A stretch of 14,211 bases of DNA from positions 1 to 14,211 of the forward strand of contig CANKCX010000010.1 of the NCBI GenBank assembly GCA_947480375.1, read 5' to 3'. This document shows, in pieces, positions 1-4,987 of this stretch. Source of the stretch: Actinomycetota bacterium. GTDB lineage: Bacteria; Actinomycetota; Actinomycetes; Nanopelagicales; Nanopelagicaceae. How positions within the stretch are numbered: the first letter of the stretch is position 1; every line of letters starts with the position of its first letter. The notes under the pieces were generated by a model, which was given only the letters and a program-made list of their open reading frames with translations, had not been told where the DNA came from and did not search any database. Made by a program: the position numbers and the translations under genes.

Positions 1-375
1 CTTGGTTACCCAGGTGAAATTTCAGCTGATACAAACACCAAAGTAATTTGGGGCGTTCTATCAACACTTCCATTCCTATACATCCTTTATGTTCTATTCG
101 TAGAACTAGGAAAGTCATTGGATCGCCAACCAGAAGGCGTTGCAGCAACAGTTGGCCGTTTGCGCCTGCTCTTGATCGCAACATGGGGCGTTTATCCAAT
201 TTCATACCTTCTACCAATTCTTAGCGACACCGCAGCTACAGATCCAAGCGCGTTCGTTAATCGCCAAATTGGTTACACAATCGCAGACGTACTTGCTAAG
301 TGCGTATTCGGATTAACAATCATGAAGATTGCTCGTCTGAAGTCAGCTGCAGAAGGCATGAAGGAAGATCACTAA
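1..375 (+). CDS. Actinorhodopsin-type light-driven proton pump, C-terminal part (5' end outside window)
   Basis: The reading frame is open from base 1 and encodes the last 124 residues of a microbial rhodopsin, covering helices E to G. These proteins bind retinal and pump protons out across the cytoplasmic membrane in light. Helix E spans about residues 15-36. Helix F holds the conserved W-x-x-Y-P pattern (WGVYP, residues 62-66). Helix G carries GYTIADVLAK, whose Lys100 (bases 298-300) is the expected Schiff-base lysine for retinal. The short charged tail KEDH and the helix G motif match proteorhodopsin and actinorhodopsin relatives. The primary proton acceptor and donor in helix C and the spectral-tuning residue lie upstream, so pumping and colour cannot be read here. 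Retinal-making genes follow directly. An internal TTG at 118 is not a start, because the homologous protein continues upstream of it. Confidence 0.95.
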   Translation, partial: LGYPGEISADTNTKVIWGVLSTLPFLYILYVLFVELGKSLDRQPEGVAATVGRLRLLLIATWGVYPISYLLPILSDTAATDPSAFVNRQIGYTIADVLAKCVFGLTIMKIARLKSAAEGMKEDH

Positions 376-393
376 TCTGATCTAAATTAAGTT

Positions 394-432
394 AAATTTG
401 GGGGTGCCAGAAATGGTGCCCCCAAATTTTTT
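394..432 (+). terminator. Strong intrinsic terminator after rhodopsin
   Basis: A 15-pair stem (394-408 with 415-429) encloses a 6-base AGAAAT loop. It consists of six A/T pairs, five G-C pairs, two G-U wobbles and two C-G closing pairs. The right arm runs into a T-tract at 427-432. The T-run follows the hairpin only on the plus strand, so it ends rhodopsin transcripts. It is the only clear intrinsic terminator seen in the window. Confidence 0.9.
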
Positions 433-456
433 ATCATTGAGAGGAAAGTATTAAAT

Positions 457-693
457 ATGACTAATTATCGATGGGGTGGATATTTACTAGTCGCGATGGG
501 TTTATTGAATCTGCGCTACCAAACTGGACAAGCTGGCGTCATAACTCATAGTTTGATCATTCTTACGCCTGGTCTAATTATTTTAATTATGAGCTTTATT
601 CCAGCTACAGCCAAAATTTTGAATACAAAAACGGCAAAGAATATTTCTCTAGTGGTTGGTATTGCCACAATTATTTATGCAGCTTTGAATTAA
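457..693 (+). CDS. Small membrane protein of unknown function beside rhodopsin
   Basis: This 78-residue protein is not recognised. It is strongly hydrophobic, with three likely membrane segments at about residues 7-19, 31-49 and 61-77. Short polar loops include RYQTGQ and the Lys-rich NTKTAK. There is no Cys pair or other obvious catalytic motif. The ATG at 457 is preceded by a good ribosome binding site (GAGGAAAG, 441-448). The gene lies after the rhodopsin terminator, so it needs read-through or its own promoter. A TATCAT hexamer at 432-437 is a possible -10, but it would place the transcript start inside the ribosome binding site. Its stop codon overlaps that of crtYd in a shared TTAA. A role in rhodopsin folding or retinal delivery is conceivable from position alone. 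The gene call is fairly safe because of the ribosome binding site and exact fit between neighbours. Confidence 0.7.
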   Translation: MTNYRWGGYLLVAMGLLNLRYQTGQAGVITHSLIILTPGLIILIMSFIPATAKILNTKTAKNISLVVGIATIIYAALN

Positions 694-998
694 TCTTTAG
701 GTTGAAAACCTTTTCTTCCCCAGTACACCCACAGGCTCATTACGGATAAAACTAAGGCAAAGCCAAATAGCAGATCTTCGACCGGCGCACTGCATAATCT
801 TCGGCCGATGATTGCATCAGGGTTGTACATAACAATATTTCTTGAAGTTAACCACCAATTGGTTATCAATTGAAATGGCAGAATAATTGCGTAAGAAGTC
901 CAGAAAACAGATTTAGTTAGCAGCGAAGTCTTAACGCCATATAAATCAAAAAGTACTGCAACAATTACGCCACCCAAAGCAATATCTGTGTAGATCAT
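690..998 (-). CDS. crtYd: Lycopene cyclase subunit, CrtYd type (heterodimeric cyclase)
   Basis: This 102-residue integral membrane protein has three predicted membrane helices. It is the second half of the actinobacterial two-subunit lycopene cyclase, which closes the end rings of lycopene to give beta-carotene. Family marks are the NWWLTSRNIVMYNP stretch (47-60) and the PVEDLLFGF motif (72-80), whose acidic pair is conserved in CarR/CrtYB-type cyclases. The length of about 100 residues is normal for one half-cyclase. Its ATG overlaps the stop of crtYc in ATGA, so the two are translationally coupled and probably made in equal amounts. Related two-subunit enzymes in corynebacteria act on C50 carotenoids (CrtYe/CrtYf). 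The adjacent blh gene favours beta-carotene here, but the ring type is inferred. Confidence 0.9.
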   Translation of the reverse strand: MIYTDIALGGVIVAVLFDLYGVKTSLLTKSVFWTSYAIILPFQLITNWWLTSRNIVMYNPDAIIGRRLCSAPVEDLLFGFALVLSVMSLWVYWGRKGFQPKD

Positions 999-1330
999 TT
1001 CTGTTCATCACCTACCGGCCAATGCTTTTTGACACTTCGCACACCTTCGATAGTCATGATTGCGGCTATCGGAACAATTAAAAAGAATAGGAATTCTTCA
1101 AGCGGGATATCAAATGGTCCATAAATTCCTAGAATTTGTTTGGAATCAAACTTCCAATGCCCATTTGCTACTGCATATGCATCCCAAATAATGAATGGAA
1201 TCGCGACCGGGATAATGCTCATCAATGCGCGCTTGATTCTACGAAGAACTTGAATCTTAAGAATTATCTCGAGCCAGAAAGACCCAACAACCGTAAAGGC
1301 GAGCATTGCTAAATATCCAAACTTAAGCAA
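995..1330 (-). CDS. crtYc: Lycopene cyclase subunit, CrtYc type (heterodimeric cyclase)
   Basis: This 111-residue membrane protein is the first half of the lycopene cyclase. Marks of the CarR-like cyclase domain are the WDAYAVANGHWKFD stretch (49-62) and the PLEEFLFF motif (76-83) with its paired Glu residues. About three membrane helices are expected. Each subunit is one half of the fused cyclase domain found in CrtYB and CarR proteins, and the active enzyme needs both. The TTG at 1330 is preferred over an ATG eight codons later because a near-perfect ribosome binding site (GAGGGGAG, 1337-1344) sits six bases before it. The gene heads a crtYc-crtYd operon divergent from blh, and both directions appear to start from one shared -10 region. 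Confidence 0.9.
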   Translation of the reverse strand: MLKFGYLAMLAFTVVGSFWLEIILKIQVLRRIKRALMSIIPVAIPFIIWDAYAVANGHWKFDSKQILGIYGPFDIPLEEFLFFLIVPIAAIMTIEGVRSVKKHWPVGDEQK

Positions 1331-1336
1331 TTTGTT

Positions 1337-1344
1337 CTCCCCTC
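1337..1344 (-). promoter_or_regulatory. Ribosome binding site deciding the TTG start of crtYc
   Basis: On the minus strand this reads GAGGGGAG, followed by six bases and TTG at 1330. It fixes the start at a TTG. It also shows that crtYc has a normal leader, unlike the leaderless-looking genes around it. Confidence 0.8.
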
Positions 1345-1362
1345 AGAATCAAGTGAAGTTCA

Positions 1363-1368
1363 TATACT
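1363..1368 (+). promoter_or_regulatory. -10 box of blh, predicted leaderless start
   Basis: TATACT sits six bases before the GTG at 1375, so transcription should start at or within a base of the start codon. No ribosome binding site lies between the box and the GTG. No good -35 is visible at 16-18 bases. The box overlaps the opposite-strand -10 of crtYc by five bases. Confidence 0.65.
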
Positions 1369-1369
1369 A
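1364..1369 (-). promoter_or_regulatory. -10 box of the crtYc-crtYd operon
   Basis: On the minus strand this reads TAGTAT. A start about seven bases downstream would give a leader of roughly 27 bases that contains the GAGGGGAG site. It shares five base pairs with the blh -10 box, so this is a candidate bidirectional promoter. No convincing -35 is seen. Confidence 0.5.
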
Positions 1370-1374
1370 GACCC

Positions 1375-2328
1375 GTGAATGGCTCTAGATCAGTTTTTAA
1401 ATCATCCAGGAACTTTTCAACATTAGCAATCGCTTTCGGCATCGTTATTTCAAGTGCCCTTGGTCTGTTAATTGACTCTGGCAATCTTGGTTGGCAAATC
1501 ATTTTGGCTGTAATTGCACTATCTATCGGCATCCCACATGGCGCAGTCGATCATTTAGTTGCGATGCCCAGAACTTCAAATCTTAAATTTGCCGCACTAA
1601 TTATCGGTTATGTATTGGTAGCAGTGATTTCAGTACTCGCAATATTGCACTGGAATATCCTGGGATTCCAACTTGTATTGATTATGAGCGTTCTCCATTT
1701 TGGTTTTGGTGATGTTGCCTTTATCGCGGAAAAAGATCGCCTAGATAATAAAGCTCGAATGAGTTCGAAACTCTTGAATATGCTGGCAATTACATCTGGC
1801 GCAGTTCCGGTGTTAATCCCGCTGCTGAAGAGTTCAACGGCAAGAGCTTTAGAAAGCATCAATCCCGAGTTAGTTGCCTGGGCCGAAGATTTTGCACCCC
1901 AGTTGAAGTTTCTAATCTTCTTTTTCTTGGCAGCAACAATTATTTTGCTAGTGAAAGAGTCTCGCCACCGCGAATTAATAGATTTAATTTTCCTAACTGG
2001 TTTAGCTCTCGTTGCACCGCCTTTAATAGCATTCGCTTTCTACTTTGGATGCTGGCATGCGATACGACATACCGCTCGTCTTACCCTCTTATTACCAAAA
2101 TCTATTTCTGCGGCAAAAGAGAATCGACCAATCAAATCATTTGCATCAGCGGTGATACCTGGCCTGCCTGCTCTTCTTGGAACAATTTTAGTTGCGCTGA
2201 TTTTTTCAATCAAAGATAGTTCAAATCTAGATGGAAGTTATCTCTGGTATTTATTAGTTGTGGTTTGGGCTCTTACAGTTCCGCACATGATGGTGACTGC
2301 AAGAATTGATCAGAAAGCGCTGGCTTAA
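1375..2328 (+). CDS. blh: Brp/Blh-family beta-carotene 15,15'-dioxygenase (retinal synthesis)
   Basis: This 317-residue membrane protein cleaves beta-carotene centrally into two retinal molecules, the chromophore of the neighbouring rhodopsin. It is polytopic, with hydrophobic segments through most of its length. The conserved His motifs expected to bind the active-site iron are present: PHGAVDH (His55, His60), HFGFGD (His108), CWHAIRH (His228, His232) and PHMMV (His304). The length is normal for the family. The start is GTG at 1375. The protein then enters the first hydrophobic segment at about residue 15. The GTG lies six bases after a TATACT box, suggesting a leaderless mRNA. It is divergent from crtYc-crtYd, which makes its substrate, and its stop is one base from that of the convergent Cys-rich gene. 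Confidence 0.93.
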   Translation: MNGSRSVFKSSRNFSTLAIAFGIVISSALGLLIDSGNLGWQIILAVIALSIGIPHGAVDHLVAMPRTSNLKFAALIIGYVLVAVISVLAILHWNILGFQLVLIMSVLHFGFGDVAFIAEKDRLDNKARMSSKLLNMLAITSGAVPVLIPLLKSSTARALESINPELVAWAEDFAPQLKFLIFFFLAATIILLVKESRHRELIDLIFLTGLALVAPPLIAFAFYFGCWHAIRHTARLTLLLPKSISAAKENRPIKSFASAVIPGLPALLGTILVALIFSIKDSSNLDGSYLWYLLVVVWALTVPHMMVTARIDQKALA

Positions 2329-2329
2329 A

Positions 2330-3148
2330 TTATTTACCAGCAGCGATAGTTGCAGGGTGAATTACGAAAAGTGGTAATTCACGCTTCTTCTGCTCTTTTC
2401 GCGCGGCAGCAATAGCTTCAATTCGATTATCGCAATGCATCTTTAAAACGTCATAAGCAGGTTGTCCCATTAGCGCAATGAGTTCTACTGAATTCGAAAT
2501 ATAAACAGGTTCGCGACCAACATGTGCTTCGGTGTTACTTGTGCAGTACCAATCGAAATCTTCGCCGCCATCACCCCAGGCTAGACGTTCGTATTCACCA
2601 ATTACATTTACAGTTATTTCTTGATCGCCAAATTCGCGCTGTTCAAAACTTCTGCGAATTGGAAGTTGCCAGCAAACATCAGGTTTAGTTTCAACGAAAT
2701 GGATATTTTCTTTCTGCGCAAGGTGATGAAGTACGCAACCGAAATCTCCGGTAAAGCCTGGAGCGCTATGACCTTTTCGGTTTAAGAAGATACAAGAATC
2801 ATCAACTTTGCGAGTCTTGCGATCTTTATCTAATCCAACCTCTGAAATCTGCATCTTGCCTTTAGGTTTCTTAGGTTGTGCTTCATCAAAGTATTGCCAC
2901 ATATCTCGGGTAATTCGCTTTGCAACTTCAAGAGTTCGCTCTTCATCAGCTTCGTCCGAGTAGTAAGCGCCATCAGAACAACATCCAGCATCTGGCTTAT
3001 CTGCATCTACTCCGCAGCAACCGTTGCCATAAATGCATGTCCAGTAAGAAGTTAGCCAAGTCAGGTCGCACTTATAAAGCTCTTCTGGCTTTGCAGGATC
3101 GATGAACTCAACCCAGTCGCGAGCGAAATTTGGTTTTACCTCAGGCAT
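2330..3148 (-). CDS. Conserved Cys-rich actinobacterial protein, DUF3109/YkgJ-like cysteine cluster
   Basis: This soluble 272-residue protein of unknown function has eleven cysteines. In the N-terminal third they are Cys27, Cys38, Cys44-Cys45 and Cys56-Cys57. Further on come Cys119 (SCIFL), Cys138 (CVLHHLA), Cys159 (KPDVCWQLPIR), Cys202 and Cys239. The order C-x-F-L, then C-x-L-H, then K-P-x-x-C-x-x-x-P-I-R resembles DUF3109 and the wider YkgJ-type cysteine clusters, which are thought to bind a metal or Fe-S centre. From memory, Mycobacterium tuberculosis Rv0495c is the likely counterpart, also near proC. There is no signal peptide or membrane segment, so it is cytoplasmic. The gene is divergent from proC across 70 bases. 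ATG at 3148 lies eight bases after a TAGGCT box. The family match is recalled, not searched, and the function is unknown. Confidence 0.85.
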   Translation of the reverse strand: MPEVKPNFARDWVEFIDPAKPEELYKCDLTWLTSYWTCIYGNGCCGVDADKPDAGCCSDGAYYSDEADEERTLEVAKRITRDMWQYFDEAQPKKPKGKMQISEVGLDKDRKTRKVDDSCIFLNRKGHSAPGFTGDFGCVLHHLAQKENIHFVETKPDVCWQLPIRRSFEQREFGDQEITVNVIGEYERLAWGDGGEDFDWYCTSNTEAHVGREPVYISNSVELIALMGQPAYDVLKMHCDNRIEAIAAARKEQKKRELPLFVIHPATIAAGK

Positions 3149-3156
3149 AGTTGCAG

Positions 3157-3162
3157 AGCCTA
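3157..3162 (-). promoter_or_regulatory. -10 box of the Cys-rich gene
   Basis: On the minus strand this reads TAGGCT, eight bases before the ATG at 3148. That predicts a leader of only one or two bases. The same hexamer serves proC on the other strand (3207-3212). The box lies within a short inverted repeat, AGCC-TAG-GGCT (3157-3167). Confidence 0.5.
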
Positions 3163-3206
3163 GGGCTTAATCGATAAATAAGCACATCCGTGATGTCGGC
3201 TTTCGG

Positions 3207-3212
3207 TAGGCT
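3207..3212 (+). promoter_or_regulatory. -10 box of proC, predicted leaderless start
   Basis: TAGGCT lies six bases before the ATG at 3219, so the first transcribed base should be the A of the start codon. No ribosome binding site is present in the gap. No strong -35 is visible. Confidence 0.6.
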
Positions 3213-3218
3213 TGTCAC

Positions 3219-4043
3219 ATGTCAATCCAATCTTCTTTCTCAACTTCGAAATATCAAGTTGGTTTAATTGGAGTTGGAGTAATGGGTGAAGCGTTAATTT
3301 CTGGGTTAGTGTCTTCGAGATTCCCAAAGGCCCAAATAGTCTTCACTGAGAAACGTGCTGACCGGGCTCGAGAAATATCGAGTAAATATGGTGCACGTGA
3401 GGTTGACCTAGCTGAATTAGCGAAGAGCAGCGATGTAATTTTGTTGGTAGTTAAGCCACAAGATTTGGCTGACTTGCTGGCTTCAATTTCTAGCGATTTA
3501 AATAAGAGCGCATTACTTGTTTCATTTGCGGCCGGAAAAACAACTAAATATATAAGTGAAAAAGTTGGATCAAACGTTGCTGTAATCCGCGTGATGCCAA
3601 ATACTCCTACCCTTATCGGGCTTGGAATGGCAGCAATGTCAGTGGGTTCAAATGTCAGCCAAGAGCAATCAAAATTTGTCTCAGATTTTCTTGCAACCTG
3701 CGGAAAAGTAATTTCAGTCGATGAGAATTTGCAAGATGCCGTAACCGCAGTCAGTGGTTCTGGACCAGCATACTTTTTCGCCTTTGTGGAAGAAATGATT
3801 AAGTCCGGAATCGCACTTGGTTTATCAACGGAACAAGCAACAACGCTCGCGATTCAAACCATTGTTGGTTCTGCTGCGATGCTTGAGCAATCAGGAAAGA
3901 GCGCTACAACTTTGCGTGAAAATGTCACGAGTCCCAACGGGACCACGGCTGCGGCGCTTAATGTATTTAGCGAATCTAAATTAGGTGAAATTATTGAAAA
4001 GGCAATGACTGCAGCTCGGGATCGGTCGCAGGAACTAGCGTGA
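3219..4043 (+). CDS. proC: Pyrroline-5-carboxylate reductase
   Basis: This 274-residue cytoplasmic enzyme catalyses the last step of proline synthesis, NAD(P)H-dependent reduction of pyrroline-5-carboxylate. The N-terminal Rossmann fold shows GLIGVGVMGEA (15-25) for the dinucleotide, then VVKPQD (77-82) and RVMPNTP (124-130). The C-terminal dimerisation and active-site domain carries the family signature, with SGSGPAYFF (179-187) and VTSPNGTT (236-243). The length matches the family. The first ten residues (MSIQSSFSTS) look like an unstructured extension, but ATG 3219 is supported by the -10 box six bases upstream. The stop overlaps the GTG of the next, secreted, gene by four bases (GTGA), so the two are co-translated although no functional link to proline is obvious. 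Confidence 0.97.
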   Translation: MSIQSSFSTSKYQVGLIGVGVMGEALISGLVSSRFPKAQIVFTEKRADRAREISSKYGAREVDLAELAKSSDVILLVVKPQDLADLLASISSDLNKSALLVSFAAGKTTKYISEKVGSNVAVIRVMPNTPTLIGLGMAAMSVGSNVSQEQSKFVSDFLATCGKVISVDENLQDAVTAVSGSGPAYFFAFVEEMIKSGIALGLSTEQATTLAIQTIVGSAAMLEQSGKSATTLRENVTSPNGTTAAALNVFSESKLGEIIEKAMTAARDRSQELA

Positions 4044-4987
4044 AATTTCGCATCGCGCTTCTAACCTTTTTGCTCGCATTAAGTACACCACCAGCAAATG
4101 CTGCAGTTAAAGTTCAAGCATCCAAGCCTGCAATAACGGTTATTTCACCAAGTGGGTCTGGTGATCAAATTTCAGATTTCACAGTTAATACCACTGCTAT
4201 CGCAATAGTTGGAACAGTCGAAAGTGGTTTAGCTAATTTGGTAACCACGCCAAATCTTGGTGGCAGCGATGGGTTCATTTCTATTTTAGATAAGAACAAA
4301 GTTCGAATTTGGGATTTACGCCTTGGCACAAGCAGCGATGATATTGCCACCGCAATTGCTAAAGATAAATCAGGATATTTTTGGGTTGTCGGATCAACTT
4401 CAAAACCAGTCGATACCGTTACTGCAATGGTTGATTCAACTGCGTTAAATCTAGATAACGTCCTGGTCGATCCAGTTATGATCCCAACCAATTCACTAAC
4501 TCGATTAGTTCTCTGGAAAGTTGGGATTTCGGGAGAGCTTGCTGCTACCTATTATTACGACACAGAAGGTTTAGTTTTGCCATCCACCATAAGTTTCGAT
4601 GGCACAAATTTAAACATTATTGGGAATTTAACTTCGGCGGGTACCACCAAACAATTTTCAATTAAAGTTGATCAATCCGGTATTTTTTCAGAATTTGCAC
4701 CAGCGAAAAGCGTCACCCCAAAAGCTGCTGGTATAGAAACTATAAAAGCCGGGGCAAATAATTTGAAGAGTTTTATCTCTAAAACCACGATAATCGGAAT
4801 CCCAAGTTGGCGAGCAAAGGCCCCAACACCAGTAATAGTTAAATACACCAAGGCAGGAAAGGCGCTTGCCGCAAACTCATTTATTGGGAAAGTTAGAAAA
4901 ATTGTTTGGCAATCAGGAATCGGTGCCATTGTCTTGGTAGAAACAAAATCAGATAACGAGATTCACTTCTTAGTAAATATGGCTTGA
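4040..4987 (+). CDS. Secreted beta-propeller-like protein with SBBP-type repeats, function unknown
   Basis: This 315-residue protein has a clear signal peptide. MKFR is followed by a hydrophobic core and likely cleavage after ANA at residue 21. The mature part is beta-rich with no predicted membrane anchor, so it is probably released. Residues 74-120 resemble an SBBP (seven-bladed beta-propeller) repeat: GGSDGF-I, then a Leu-Gly-x-x-x-D-D segment (LGTSSDD, 95-101), then the D-x-S-G-x-x-x-V-V-G-S-T close (109-120). A weaker copy spans about 154-198 (LVLWKVGISG to LNIIGNL). No catalytic motif is visible, so it may be a binding or scaffold protein. GTG at 4040 overlaps the proC stop and has an AGGA ribosome binding site at 4030-4033. 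The next gene, on the other strand, is another secreted protein with propeller-like repeats, and their stop codons abut. Confidence 0.85.
   Translation: MKFRIALLTFLLALSTPPANAAVKVQASKPAITVISPSGSGDQISDFTVNTTAIAIVGTVESGLANLVTTPNLGGSDGFISILDKNKVRIWDLRLGTSSDDIATAIAKDKSGYFWVVGSTSKPVDTVTAMVDSTALNLDNVLVDPVMIPTNSLTRLVLWKVGISGELAATYYYDTEGLVLPSTISFDGTNLNIIGNLTSAGTTKQFSIKVDQSGIFSEFAPAKSVTPKAAGIETIKAGANNLKSFISKTTIIGIPSWRAKAPTPVIVKYTKAGKALAANSFIGKVRKIVWQSGIGAIVLVETKSDNEIHFLVNMA

Noticed and set aside
118..375. TTG at 118 as the start of an 85-residue protein
   Set aside because: The frame is open to base 1 and the upstream residues form rhodopsin helix E, so this is an internal codon of the truncated rhodopsin.
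1323..1532. Minus-strand open frame overlapping the blh/crtYc promoter region
   Set aside because: It covers the crtYc ribosome binding site and both -10 boxes and is antisense to the start of blh. Its product resembles no family.
2319..2341. GCTGG...CCAGC hairpin at the blh/Cys-rich gene junction as a bidirectional terminator
   Set aside because: The stem is only five pairs with a 13-base loop, and no T-tract follows on either strand.
3157..3212. AGCCTA and TAGGCT as arms of a long inverted repeat between the Cys-rich gene and proC
   Set aside because: The two copies are 44 bases apart and are best explained as the two divergent -10 boxes having the same sequence.
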